DNA from: Kitasatospora sp. MAA19
Lineage (GTDB): Bacteria > Actinomycetota > Actinomycetes > Streptomycetales > Streptomycetaceae
Length of the DNA: 64,000 nucleotides
Direction of reading: 5' to 3'
Assembly (NCBI RefSeq): GCF_029894125.1
Contig: NZ_JARXYZ010000004.1
Span: 186,001-250,000, forward strand
Made by a program: the position numbers and the translations under genes. Below are positions 7,988-20,300 of this stretch, in pieces. The notes under the pieces are model-generated. The model worked only from the letters and a program-made list of their open reading frames with translations. It did no database searches and was not told where the DNA came from. Positions within the stretch are counted from its first letter, which is position 1; the number at the start of each line of letters is the position of its first letter.

Positions 7988-9025
7988 ATGGCCGCCCCGG
8001 GGCAGGGTTTCATCGCCGAACTCAAGGGCGCGGTCACGCCGCGCGCGGCGCTGCTGGTGGTCGCCGTACTGCTGCTCCAACTCGGCTTCATCACCTCGTA
8101 CGTCGGGGCGCTGCACCACCCGACCCCGCACAACCTGTCGATCGCGGTGGTCGCCCCGCCGCAGGTCGCCCCCAAGCTGGTCCAGGCACTGGACTCGGCG
8201 CCGAACGACGCCGTCAAGGCCGTCACCGCGCCGGACGCCGAGACCGCCACCCAGCAGATCAAGGACCAGAAGATCTACGCCGCGCTGGTCGTGAACCCGG
8301 CCGGCAACCAGGACACCCTGCTGGTCGGCGGCGCCCGCGGCCCGTCCGCCGCCAAGGCCGCCGAGACCATCACTACCGCGGTGGAGCAGACCCAGGGCCG
8401 CACGGTCAAGGTCGAGGACGTCGTGCCGCTCGCCAAGGGCGACACCAACGGCCTCTCCGCCTTCTACCTGGTGATCGGCTGGTGCGTCGGCGGCTACCTG
8501 GTCGCCTCGATCCTCGGCATCAGCGCCGGCTCCAAGCCCGCCAACGCCCACCGCGCGGTGATCCGGCTCGGCGTGCTGGCCCTGTACTCGATCGCGGCCG
8601 GCATCGGCGGCACGGTGATCGCCGGGCCGGTCCTGGACGCGCTGCCCGGCTCGATCCCGGGCCTGTCCGCGGTCGGCACCCTGGTGGTGTTCACGGTCGG
8701 CGCGTTCACCATGGCCCTGCAGTGCCTGTTCGACATCGTCGGCATCGGCATCGCGGTGCTGATCTTCGTGGTGCTGGGCAACCCGAGCGCGGGCGGGGTC
8801 TACCCGCCGCCGATGATGCCGGCCTTCTGGCGGGCGATCGGCTCCGTGATCCCGAACGGCGCCGGCACCAGCGCCGCCCGGTCGATCGCCTACTTCGGCT
8901 CCACCAACCTGGCGATGCCGATCGTGGTACTGGTGGTCTGGGCGGTGGCCGGCGTCGCCGTCACCTTCCTGGCCGTCCTGCGCGGCCCCCGCTCCGGCGG
9001 CCGCGAGCTGGTCAAGGAGGCCTGA
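7988..9025 (+). CDS. DUF3533 (YhgE/Pip/SNG1-like) membrane protein
   Basis: A 345-residue membrane protein with one N-terminal helix (about 19-41), an extracytoplasmic domain of about 130 residues, and five to six C-terminal helices. This is the layout of DUF3533/ABC-2-like proteins related to YhgE and Pip. The ATG at 7988 is preferred because AAGGAG ends six bases before it; an ATG at 7982 would touch the ribosome site. Divergent from marR and near an efflux pump, so a role in resistance or export is plausible, but no biochemical function can be read from the sequence. Confidence 0.8.
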   Translation: MAAPGQGFIAELKGAVTPRAALLVVAVLLLQLGFITSYVGALHHPTPHNLSIAVVAPPQVAPKLVQALDSAPNDAVKAVTAPDAETATQQIKDQKIYAALVVNPAGNQDTLLVGGARGPSAAKAAETITTAVEQTQGRTVKVEDVVPLAKGDTNGLSAFYLVIGWCVGGYLVASILGISAGSKPANAHRAVIRLGVLALYSIAAGIGGTVIAGPVLDALPGSIPGLSAVGTLVVFTVGAFTMALQCLFDIVGIGIAVLIFVVLGNPSAGGVYPPPMMPAFWRAIGSVIPNGAGTSAARSIAYFGSTNLAMPIVVLVVWAVAGVAVTFLAVLRGPRSGGRELVKEA

Positions 9026-9040
9026 GCCTCCCGGTCCGGA

Positions 9041-9075
9041 CGACCGCGCCCCGGCCCTCGGCCGGGGCGCGGTCG
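9041..9075. terminator. Hairpin between convergent DUF3533 and ROK genes
   Basis: Perfect 16-bp arms (CGACCGCGCCCCGGCC and its complement) with a 3-nt loop. Immediately downstream, about 9083-9123, lies a short degenerate tandem run of GCTCCGGCC-like 9-mers. Confidence 0.8.
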
Positions 9076-9142
9076 CGTTCCGGCGGCTCGGCGGCTCCGG
9101 CCACTCCGGCCGCTCCGGCCGGAGGACGTCCGCCGTCGGTGC

Positions 9143-10366
9143 TCAACCGCCGGCCAGCCGGCCCGGGTCGGCGACGACGGCGCGCACCACGCCCACCGCG
9201 GCACCCAGCAGCGGTCCGCGCCGGCCGAGCCGGGACACCGTCAGCCGCTCGTCCGACCAGGGCCGTACCGTCACCCGGGCGGCCAGCTCGGCCCGCATCG
9301 CCGGCAGCAGCCAGGGCGCCAGCCGCGCGTAGCCGCCGCCCAGCACCACCTCGGCCGGGTCCAGCAGGTTGACCGCCCCGGCGGCCGCGGTGCCCAGCGC
9401 CGATCCGGCCCCGGCCAAGGCCGCCCGCGCCGGTTCGTCCCCGGCCTCGGCGCGCTCGGCGAGCAGCGTCACCCAGTCGCCCCGCACGTTCGCCGACCCG
9501 GCCGCCCGCAGCACCGCCTCCCCCGCGTACTGCTCCAGGCAGCCGTGCGCGCCGCAGGCGCAGCGGGGCCCGTCCGGGTGAACCGGCACATGGCCGAACT
9601 CCCCCGCGTAGCCGCGCGCCCCGCGCAACAGCCGCCCGCCGACGACGATCGCCGCGCCGACACCGGCCTCCGCCGAGACGTACAGGAAGTCCTCCGGCCC
9701 GTCGTCCAGCCACCGCTCGGCCAGGCCACCCAGGTTGGCCTCGTTGTCCGCCTCCACCGGCAGCTCGGCCAGGTCGGCCGCACCGGCCGCGCGCAGGGCC
9801 GGGCGCAGTTCGGCCGCCAGCGGGACGTCCTGCCAGCCCAGGTTGGCCGCCCGCTGGAGCACTCCGCCGGAGGTGCCGACCAGTCCGGGGACGGCCAGGG
9901 TCAGCCCGGCCGGGCGCAGACCCGACTCGGCGACGGCCGAGCGCAGCAGTTCGGCGAGGTCGGCCATGACGGCGGCGGGCTGCCGGCCCCGGTTGCTGAC
10001 CTCCCGGCGGAGCCAGGCCCGGACCTCACCGCGCAGGTCGACCACGCAGGCGCCGAGGTGCTCCACGCCGATCTCGGCGCCGAGGCCGCCGGGCCCGAGC
10101 GGGTTGAGCCCGAGCGCGGTGCCGGGGCGGCCGACCTTGCCGCTGGGCGCGGCCGGGCCCTCCTCGACGACCAGGGCGTCGGCGATCAGCTGCTCGGCGA
10201 GCGAGGAGACGGCGGCCCTGGTCAGCCCGGTCTCGGCGGCCACCTCGGCCCGCGAGCGCGGGGCCCGCGCGATCACCCCGAGCACCAGGGCCAGGTTGGC
10301 CCTGCGCATCCCCTGCTGGCTGGCGGGCCCGCGCCGGAGGCCGTCCGGCTCACGCATCACGTTCAT
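9143..10366 (-). CDS. ROK-family transcriptional regulator (NagC/XylR type)
   Basis: A 407-residue ROK repressor. An N-terminal winged helix-turn-helix (about 25-70, with SRAEVAAETGLTRAAVSSL) is followed by a ROK sugar-kinase-like domain. The zinc motif CACGAHGCLE (near residue 265) of the CxCGxxGCxE type is intact. Such proteins bind a sugar or sugar phosphate and repress transport or catabolic genes. No sugar genes are directly adjacent, so its regulon lies elsewhere; the ligand cannot be read from the sequence. Confidence 0.92.
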   Translation of the reverse strand: MNVMREPDGLRRGPASQQGMRRANLALVLGVIARAPRSRAEVAAETGLTRAAVSSLAEQLIADALVVEEGPAAPSGKVGRPGTALGLNPLGPGGLGAEIGVEHLGACVVDLRGEVRAWLRREVSNRGRQPAAVMADLAELLRSAVAESGLRPAGLTLAVPGLVGTSGGVLQRAANLGWQDVPLAAELRPALRAAGAADLAELPVEADNEANLGGLAERWLDDGPEDFLYVSAEAGVGAAIVVGGRLLRGARGYAGEFGHVPVHPDGPRCACGAHGCLEQYAGEAVLRAAGSANVRGDWVTLLAERAEAGDEPARAALAGAGSALGTAAAGAVNLLDPAEVVLGGGYARLAPWLLPAMRAELAARVTVRPWSDERLTVSRLGRRGPLLGAAVGVVRAVVADPGRLAGG

Positions 10367-10411
10367 GCGCCCACCTCGCTTCGCTCGCGCCGCTCTCTCA
10401 CGCCGCTGGTA

Positions 10412-10990
10412 CTAAGGCATGTTTGGTGGCATCTCGGGTGCAGCGTAACCGGGTTCCGGGGACGGCGTCCTCACCAGGGCGGGCCCGGCGGGCAGTACGG
10501 TGCGGGGGCGCTCGGCGGGACAGGTGAAGACCCAGCGCTGCATCGCCCAGAAGCGGAACAGCATGGCGACGAAGGTGCCGACGACCATCCCGCTGAGGAA
10601 GTCCGCGGCCTCCTGGGCGAACGGGCCGACGTACGGCTCGCGCAGGTCCAGGACGTAGCGGGAGACCACCAGCGGCAGGTCGTTCACCGCGATCGCCACC
10701 ACGCTGACCAGGGAGAACAGCAGCGCCTCCCGGTGGCGGCCGGCGGCCCGGAAGGACCACCGCCGGTTCAGCACGTAGGAGACCCCCGTCCCGATCACGG
10801 TGGCGACGGTCAGCGCGGCCACCGGCTTGTGCGCCAGCACGGTGAACTTCAGCTCGAAGTCGATCACCAGGGTGAGGGTGAAGCAGAGCGCGCCGACCAG
10901 CAGGAACTTCACCAGCCTGCGGTGCCGGAGCAGGAACGGGCACAGCCGGGCCGGCACCCGGGCCAGGGCACGCTGCGTGGGGGACGGCAT
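10412..10990 (-). CDS. GtrA-family membrane protein
   Basis: A 192-residue protein with four hydrophobic helices (about residues 27-47, 54-73, 95-115 and 128-150), including [25 protein letters not shown] sequence at the first helix, matching the GtrA-like family. GtrA proteins are proposed to flip polyprenyl-phosphate-linked sugars across the membrane for cell-wall or surface polysaccharide modification. A short Arg/Pro-rich N-terminus and a proline-rich C-terminus flank the core. No glycosyltransferase is adjacent, so the partner is unknown. Confidence 0.88.
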   Translation of the reverse strand: MPSPTQRALARVPARLCPFLLRHRRLVKFLLVGALCFTLTLVIDFELKFTVLAHKPVAALTVATVIGTGVSYVLNRRWSFRAAGRHREALLFSLVSVVAIAVNDLPLVVSRYVLDLREPYVGPFAQEAADFLSGMVVGTFVAMLFRFWAMQRWVFTCPAERPRTVLPAGPALVRTPSPEPGYAAPEMPPNMP

Positions 10991-11090
10991 CTTCGCAGTC
11001 TCGCACGCGTGCCGCCGTCCCTCCCGTCACCGTCGCTGCGCGGGTGAACCCGCCCGCCCGTTCGCGGAGGGGCCGTGGAGCGCACGGGCA

Positions 11091-11127
11091 GGGGCCCGCC
11101 CGGCGGTCGATCCGCCAGGAGGGCCCC
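11091..11127. terminator. Probable terminator of lon
   Basis: GGGGCCC and GGGCCCC arms enclose an inner GGCGG/CCGCC stem just after the lon stop on the minus strand. Imperfect but GC-strong. Confidence 0.5.
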
Positions 11128-11138
11128 TTGCGCGCCCG

Positions 11139-13535
<2,397 letters not shown>

Positions 13536-13557
13536 GATCTCTCCCCAGTCAGTGAAG

Positions 13558-13576
13558 TTGAGTCGACCTGACTAAG
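13558..13576 (-). promoter_or_regulatory. HAIR-like HspR site upstream of lon
   Basis: TTGAGT, seven bases, then ACTAAG: a degenerate match to the HAIR consensus CTTGAGT-N7-ACTCAAG. It is about 25 bp upstream of the lon start. HspR control of lon is established in S. lividans; the right arm here is weak. Confidence 0.5.
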
Positions 13577-13681
13577 GCCTGGCGCCCGCCGGATGTTCCC
13601 GCGGGCTTGTTCGCCGTGAGCGAACGGGAGGGAGCGGCAGGCGGCGCCGTCAAAAGCGTCCGGGGAAAGCACCCGAAGGGG

Positions 13682-14569
13682 TCAGCGCGCGTCCAGGACC
13701 GGGGCGCCACCCGGTGCGGGCGCGGAGCCCGCGGCCTCCACCCCGGTACGACGCGGCCGCGGCCGACGCGCCTGGGTCCGGCGCAGCCAGCGCCACAGCG
13801 CCACCCCGGTGAGCACCGCGGCCGGGTGCCCGACGGCGGTGACCACGTCCCGATCGGTGAGGATCTGCTCGGCGATCAGCAGCCCGGCGCCGCCGAGCGC
13901 CACCAGCCGGCCGCGCCGGGGGAGCAGTCCGGCCACCGCGCCCAGGCAGGCGAGCACGCCGTAGCTGACGCCGATGTCCAGGTAGTCCAGCGCCCGGGTC
14001 TCCAGCCGTCCGGTCTCCACCGCGACGATCACCACGCCCTGGGACAGCAGGGTGGCCGTGACGTGTCCGATCGCGAAGACCGCCGCCGCCCGGGCCGAGC
14101 CGATCCGGCGCTCCAGCGGCGCGAGGGTGACGGCGAATCCCCACAGGTACGGCATCCACACCTCGCCGGCCACCCAGAAACCGCTGAGCAGCAGCGCGCG
14201 CAGCGGATGCTGCAGGAGGTTGTGACCGTCGGAACTGGAGGCCTCCTGCAGCCGCTGCACGAGTTCCGGATCGGCGAGTTTGGCAAAAGTCGTGGTGGCA
14301 CCCACCACCGCGAGATAGCCGAGGGTGAAGGGGTTGCGCCGGGGGGTCGGCACCCGCGCCAGCAGCCATTCGACGACGCCGGTGCGCAGGCCGTGGCGCA
14401 GCATCCCGTACGGCGGGCCCGCCGACGGCGCCCCGACGTGTCCGGCGCCTCGCCGCACCCCAGCCATGCCGCCTCCGCTCCACGCCCGCAGCCACCGGCC
14501 CCTCACCCAGGTGCCCAACGTACCGGCGCGCGCCGCGGATCCCACCCGGCGGGGCGTTGTCGTGACCAC
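13682..14569 (-). CDS. Rhomboid-like integral membrane protein
   Basis: Up to 295 residues with about six hydrophobic helices. A GVSYG segment at the start of one helix (LDIGVSYGVLACLG) and a later helix beginning AVGHPAAVLTG resemble the Ser and His helices of rhomboid proteases (GxSG and H). Whether it is a working intramembrane protease is uncertain because the GASG context is altered. The start is unclear: the first 55 residues are basic and poorly family-like, and Met at residue 36 or 57 could be the true start. Convergent with nothing; its promoter region is shared with the two-component genes. Confidence 0.65.
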   Translation of the reverse strand: MVTTTPRRVGSAARAGTLGTWVRGRWLRAWSGGGMAGVRRGAGHVGAPSAGPPYGMLRHGLRTGVVEWLLARVPTPRRNPFTLGYLAVVGATTTFAKLADPELVQRLQEASSSDGHNLLQHPLRALLLSGFWVAGEVWMPYLWGFAVTLAPLERRIGSARAAAVFAIGHVTATLLSQGVVIVAVETGRLETRALDYLDIGVSYGVLACLGAVAGLLPRRGRLVALGGAGLLIAEQILTDRDVVTAVGHPAAVLTGVALWRWLRRTQARRPRPRRTGVEAAGSAPAPGGAPVLDAR

Positions 14570-15023
14570 GTTACGTCGAGGTTCTGAGAGGCACCTGAGA
14601 AAAGCCGGTGAAGACCATCGGGAAACCGGTCGGCCGGATTCCCGCTATTGGTCCAGACCTTCTTCCGATCAACCCGCCGACAGGGGCTCTGACCGGCGAC
14701 TTGGCGTCAACTCGACTGCATACGTACCGTTACGCAGGGAAAAATCGCCGGGTAAGGTATCGGCCCGTGCCCACTCGTGCAGTGGGTCCGCGGGCGGCCC
14801 GACGGCCAGTCCACGGGCCGGAAATGTCCGGTCCACCTGCCGGGAAGCATCCACTGTCCGTACGCTGCGAAGTGCGCGGGAGAAGTGGGCGGCCGACAAT
14901 CCGCCCACCGACCCGGGCGCGCGACGGGACGGCGGACCCGGCACAGTCCACGACGGAACAAGACTACGAGCGGAGCCCCGCCATCCCCACAGGTGGCCGG
15001 CCCGCAGCCCTGGGGGCGGTGGC
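14570..15023. other. Divergent intergenic region with a dre/chitinase-type element
   Basis: About 450 bp between the rhomboid-like gene and the response regulator. Small open frames here have poor codon bias and are not called. One recognisable element is seen, the DasR-like site at 14648-14661; the remainder probably holds promoters and leader. Confidence 0.5.
14648..14661. promoter_or_regulatory. dre-like site (chitinase-type repeat)
   Basis: TTGGTCCAGACCTT matches 11 of 14 positions of the symmetric DasR core TTGGTCTAGACCAA and closely resembles the repeat seen in Streptomyces chitinase promoters. It is about 360 bp upstream of the response-regulator start. Confidence 0.4.
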
Positions 15024-15767
15024 GTGACCGTGACAGAACTTCAGCAGGACAACAACAACAGCGGCGGCACGGTGAGCAGCCAACGCAGAGTGCTGGTGGT
15101 GGAGGACGAGCCGACGATCGCGGAGTCGATCGCGGCCCGGTTGGGCGCGGAGGGCTTCAAGGTCGCCGTGGCCCACGACGGGCCGGGCGCGGTCGACGGC
15201 TTCCACACCTGGCAGCCGGACCTGGTGGTCCTCGACATCATGCTGCCCGGCTTCGACGGCCTTGAGGTGTGCCGCCGGATCCAGGCCCAGCGCCCGGTGC
15301 CGGTGCTGATGCTGACCGCGCGCGACGACGAGACGGACCTGTTGGTCGGCCTCGGCGTGGGCGCGGACGACTACATGACCAAACCGTTCTCGATGCGCGA
15401 ACTGGCCGCCCGGGTCAACGTGCTGCTGCGCCGCGTCGAGCGCGCCCAGCAGGCGGCCCGTACGCCCGCGCTCGGCTCGCTGCGCTTCGGCGAGCTGGAG
15501 ATCGACCACGTGCAGCGCCGGGTCCGGCTCGCCTCGGGCGACGTCCACCTGACGCCCACCGAGTTCGACCTGCTCGCCTGCCTGGCCGCCCAACCGCGCG
15601 CCGTGCTGACCCGCGAGCAGCTGCTGGCCGAGGTCTGGGACTGGACGGACGCGTCCGGCACCCGCACCGTGGACAGCCACGTCAAGGCGCTGCGCCGCAA
15701 GATCGGGGCGAGCTGGATCCGTACCGTCCACGGTGTCGGGTACGCGCTGGAGGCTCCGCTCTCGTAG
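15024..15767 (+). CDS. OmpR/PhoB-family response regulator
   Basis: A 247-residue response regulator. The receiver domain has the acidic pair at E27/D28, phospho-accepting D71 in VVLDIMLPG, T98 and K120. The C-terminal winged helix (about 150-245) ends in the usual RTVHGVGYALE. The GTG at 15024 is chosen as the start; a second GTG at 15072 would remove an Asn-rich N-terminal extension and is equally possible. The partner kinase begins 93 bp downstream on the same strand. From memory this pair matches the one beside kgd in S. coelicolor. Its stimulus is unknown. Confidence 0.93.
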   Translation: MTVTELQQDNNNSGGTVSSQRRVLVVEDEPTIAESIAARLGAEGFKVAVAHDGPGAVDGFHTWQPDLVVLDIMLPGFDGLEVCRRIQAQRPVPVLMLTARDDETDLLVGLGVGADDYMTKPFSMRELAARVNVLLRRVERAQQAARTPALGSLRFGELEIDHVQRRVRLASGDVHLTPTEFDLLACLAAQPRAVLTREQLLAEVWDWTDASGTRTVDSHVKALRRKIGASWIRTVHGVGYALEAPLS

Positions 15768-15860
15768 CGCGCGCCTCGGGCGACGGGCCTCCGGGGGGCC
15801 CGTGTCCCGAACCGCCGCGCACACCACGCGAGGGACGTACGCGGGGATCACAGGGGACCG

Positions 15861-16991
15861 ATGACCTTTCCACAGCAACGCAACGGGGACACCGGCGGCA
15901 CGCGGTCGCAGACGCTGGCCGCCCGCGCCGCCCGCCGGGTCTGGGCCGACATCCGGCCGCTCGACCCGGTCCGCTCGATCAAGGGCAAACTCGCCCTGCT
16001 GGTGATCGTCTCCGTCTTCCTGGCCACCGGCATGGTGGTCGTGGCGATCCGGTCCGAGACCCAGATCCGGATCATCATGGTCTTCTCCATGATCGCCTCG
16101 CTGCTCTTCATGCAGTTCCTCGCACACGGGCTGACCGCCCCGCTGCGCGAGATGACGGCCGCCGCCCGCGCGATGGCCTCCGGCGACTACAGCCGCCGGG
16201 TCGAGGTGAACTCGCGCGACGAGATCGGCGAGCTGGCGGCCGCCTTCAACCAGATGGCCGCCGACCTGGGGGCCGCCGACCGGCACCGCCGCGAGCTGGT
16301 CGCCAACGTCTCGCACGAGCTGCGCACACCCATCGCCGCACTGCGCGCCGTCCTGGAGAACGTGGTGGACGGCGTCGTCCAGCCCAACCCGGCGACCCTG
16401 GGGGCCGCGCTGGAGCAGACCGAGCGGCTCGGCCGCCTGGTCACCCACCTGTTGGACCTCTCCAAGATCGACGACGGCGTGGTCGACCTGGACGCCCGCC
16501 CCTTCGAGGTGCGCGAGTTCCTGGACGGCGTGCTGCGCGGGGTCACCGTGGACGGCGCGACGGCCGGCGGGGCGTTCTCCCGGCGCGGCGACGTCCGGCT
16601 GGCCCTGGAGGTCAGCCCGACCGGCCTGACCGGGGTGGCGGACCCGGAACGGCTCCACCAGGTGGTCGCCAACCTGGTCGACAACGCCTGCAAGCACTCC
16701 CCGCCCGACGGCACCGTGACGGTCCGCGCGCGGCCCGACGGCGGGCCCGGCGGCCTGCTGCTGGAGGTCGAGGACGAGGGCCCGGGCATCCCGCCGGCGG
16801 ACCGCGGCCGGGTGTTCGAGCGGTTCAGCCGCAGCGGCACCGCGACCGCCCAGGGGCCCGGCTCGGACGGCGGCACCGGCCTCGGCCTGGCCATCGCCCG
16901 CTGGGCGGTGGACCTGCACGGCGGCCGGATCGCGGTCGCCGAGTCGCCCCGCGGCTGCCGGATCGAGGTCCGGCTGCCGGGGCAGCGCTGA
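15861..16991 (+). CDS. Sensor histidine kinase, HAMP type
   Basis: A 376-residue membrane kinase. Two helices (about 44-63 and 70-90) are separated by only a few residues, so there is almost no extracytoplasmic sensor and it may sense within the membrane or cytoplasm. HAMP spans about 91-143. The H box is NVSHELRTPIAAL with His152; N box VDNACKHSPP; G boxes EDEGPGIPP and GGTGLGLAIAR. It pairs with the upstream response regulator. It sits just before kgd, but a direct link to 2-oxoglutarate metabolism is only positional. Confidence 0.93.
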   Translation: MTFPQQRNGDTGGTRSQTLAARAARRVWADIRPLDPVRSIKGKLALLVIVSVFLATGMVVVAIRSETQIRIIMVFSMIASLLFMQFLAHGLTAPLREMTAAARAMASGDYSRRVEVNSRDEIGELAAAFNQMAADLGAADRHRRELVANVSHELRTPIAALRAVLENVVDGVVQPNPATLGAALEQTERLGRLVTHLLDLSKIDDGVVDLDARPFEVREFLDGVLRGVTVDGATAGGAFSRRGDVRLALEVSPTGLTGVADPERLHQVVANLVDNACKHSPPDGTVTVRARPDGGPGGLLLEVEDEGPGIPPADRGRVFERFSRSGTATAQGPGSDGGTGLGLAIARWAVDLHGGRIAVAESPRGCRIEVRLPGQR

Positions 16992-17328
16992 GCCGTGGAC
17001 GGCCGGGCCGGACCCTCCCCCTGGTCGGATCGTCCAACCGCATGCGGGGAGGGCTGTGTCACAGAACCGACACAGACGTATACGAAGATCATTCGACGAT
17101 CCGGCCGGGTCTTTGTCCGTTTTCATCCCGGTTTGTCACGCGATCGGGCGCGATCAGTTCCCCTCAGATACGGCTTTCTAACGTACGTTTCCAGCCAATC
17201 TGCAGGTCAGGACTGTGATCTGGGCGACGCCGGACCCCCGGGGACTGCGCGATCACTGGTCAGGGGCGTAGCCTTAATCCCCGCTGTCCAAACATCCCAA
17301 AAGGAAGCGGAAGAGGGCGGTTGCCGCC
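16992..17328 (+). other. Promoter and leader region of kgd
   Basis: About 340 bp, less GC-rich than average in the middle. It contains the 10-bp perfect palindrome AACGTACGTT (17180-17189), a candidate operator about 140 bp before the kgd start. No gene is evident. Confidence 0.45.
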
Positions 17329-20300
17329 GTGTCGCCACAGTCCCCTGAAACCCCCAATAGCTCGGCAAGCTCCACTGGCTTCGGCCCCAATGAGTGGCTC
17401 GTCGATGAGATCTACCAGCAGTACCTCCAGGACCCGAACTCGGTCGACCGAGCCTGGTGGGACTTTTTCGCCGACTACAAGCCCGGTACCGAGGTGACTC
17501 CAGTGACCCAGGCCGCGACCCAGGCCGGCCCCACGCCGACCCCTGCCGCTGCCCCCGCGCCCGCCGCTGCTGCTCCGGCCGCGCCCGCGCCCGCCGCTGC
17601 TGCTCCGGCCGCGCCCGCGCCCGCCGCACCGGCCGCTCCGGCGCCGGCCCCCGCGCCGCTCGCCGCAGCTCCCGCCGCGCCCCCGGCCCCCAAGGCCGCC
17701 GCCCCGGCCGCCGCTGCCGCTCCGGCCGCGACCGCCGGCCCCGAGCTGGTCCAGCTGCGCGGCCCGGCGAAGGCCGTCGCCACCAACATGGACGCCTCGC
17801 TGGAGGTGCCGACCGCGACCTCGGTCCGCGCGGTGCCCGCGAAGCTGTTGATCGACAACCGCATCGTCATCAACAACCACCTGCAGCGCGCCCGCGGCGG
17901 CAAGGTCTCCTTCACCCACCTGATCGGCTACGCCCTGGTCCAGGCCATCAAGGCCTCCCCGGGGATGAACTACAGCTACAAGGTGGAGGACGGCAAGGCC
18001 TTCCTGGTCAAGCCCGAGCACGTCAACCTCGGCCTGGCCATCGACCTGGTCAAGCCGAACGGCGACCGCCAGCTCGTCGTCGCGGCCATCAAGAAGGCCG
18101 AGACGCTCGACTTCTTCGGCTTCTGGCAGGCCTACGAGGACATCGTCCGCCGGGCCCGCGCCAACAAGCTGACCATGGACGACTTCACCGGCGTCACGGT
18201 CTCGCTGACCAACCCCGGCGGCATCGGCACCGTGCACTCCGTGCCGCGCCTGATGCAGAACCAGGGCACCATCGTCGGCGTCGGCGCCATGGAGTACCCG
18301 GCCGAGTTCCAGGGCTCCGCCCCGGAGACCCTGTCCCGCCTGGGCGTCTCCAAGATCATGACGCTGACCTCGACCTACGACCACCGCGTCATCCAGGGCG
18401 CGGCGTCCGGCGAGTTCCTGCGCGAGATCCACCGCCTGCTGCTCGGCGAGAGCGGTTTCTACGACGAGATCTTCGAGTCGCTGCGGATCCCGTACGAGCC
18501 GGTCCGCTGGGCCACCGACGTCGCCACCACCCACGACGACGAGGTCAACAAGACCGCCCGCGTCATGGAGCTCATCCACGCGTACCGCGTGCGCGGCCAC
18601 CTGATGGCCGACACCGACCCGCTGGAGTACAAGCAGCGCAAGCACCCCGACCTGGACGTCACCACCCACGGCCTCACCCTGTGGGACCTGGAGCGCGAGT
18701 TCGCGGTCGGCGGCTTCGGCGGCCAGAAGATGATGAAGCTCCGCGACATCCTCGGCCTGCTGCGCAACACCTACTGCCGCACCGTCGGCGTCGAGTACAT
18801 GCACATCCAGGACCCGAAGCAGCGCAGGTGGCTGCAGGAGCGCCTGGAGAAGCCGTACTCCAAGCCGGAGCGCGAGGAGCAGCTGCGCATCCTGCGCCGG
18901 CTGAACTCGGCCGAGGCCTTCGAGACCTTCCTGCAGACCAAGTACGTCGGGCAGAAGCGCTTCTCGCTGGAGGGCGGCGAGTCGCTCATCCCGCTGCTGG
19001 ACGCCACCATCGACGCCGCCGCCGAGCACCGCCTCGACGAGGCCGTGATCGGCATGGCCCACCGCGGCCGCCTCAACGTGCTGGCCAACATCGTCGGCAA
19101 GCCGTACGGCAAGATCTTCGGCGAGTTCGAGGGCAACCTCGACCCGAAGTCGATGCACGGCTCCGGCGACGTGAAGTACCACCTCGGCTCCGAGGGCACC
19201 TTCACCGGCCTGGACGGCGAGACCATCAAGGTCTCGCTCGCCGCGAACCCCTCCCACCTGGAGACGGTCGACCCGGTCGTCGAGGGCATCGCCCGCGCCA
19301 AGCAGGACATCCTGGACCAGGGCGGCACCACCTTCCCGGTGCTGCCGATCCAGATCCACGGCGACGCGGCCTTCGCCGGCCAGGGCGTCGTCGCGGAGAC
19401 CCTGAACATGTCGCAGCTGCGCGGCTACCGCACCGGCGGCACGATCCACCTGGTGGTCAACAACCAGGTCGGCTTCACCGCGGCCCCGGCGTCCTCGCGC
19501 TCCTCGATGTACTGCACCGACGTGGCCCGCATGATCGAGGCCCCGATCTTCCACGTGAACGGCGACGACCCGGAGGCCGTGGTCCGCGTCGCGCGGCTCG
19601 CCTTCGAGTTCCGTCAGACGTTCCACAAGGACGTCGTGATCGACCTCATCTGCTACCGCCGCCGCGGTCACAACGAGGCCGACAACCCGTCGTTCACCCA
19701 GCCGCTGATGTACGACCTGATCGACAAGAAGCGCTCGGTGCGCAAGCTGTACACCGAGGGCCTGATCGGTCGCGGCGACATCACCATGGAAGAGGCGGAG
19801 CAGGCGCTCCAGGACTTCCAGGGCCAGCTGGAGAAGGTCTTCGCCGAGGTCCGCGACGCCGCCCAGACCCCGGCCGTGGCCCCCGCCGGCAAGCCGGTCG
19901 CCGACTTCCCGGTCAACATCCAGACCGGCATCTCCCAGGAGATGGTCAAGCGGATCGCCGCCTCCCAGGTCAACCTGCCGGACTGGCTCACCGTCCACCC
20001 GCGCCTGCTGCCGCAGCTGCAGCGCCGCGCCGCCTCGGTCGAGGACAACACCATCGACTGGGCGACGGGCGAGACCCTCGCCATCGGCTCGCTGCTCATG
20101 GAGGGCCACCCGGTCCGCCTGGCCGGCCAGGACAGCCGCCGCGGCACCTTCGGCCAGCGGCACGCCGTCCTGATCGACCGCAACACCGGCGAGGACTACA
20201 CCCCGCTGCAGTACCTCACCGAGGACCAGGCCCGCTACACCGTCTACGACAGCCTGCTGTCGGAGTACGCGGCGATGGGCTTCGAGTACGGCTACTCGCT

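Noticed and set aside
9083..9123. Tandem 9-mers as a replication or attachment site
   Set aside because: Short, degenerate, located between convergent genes, with no integrase or replication gene near.
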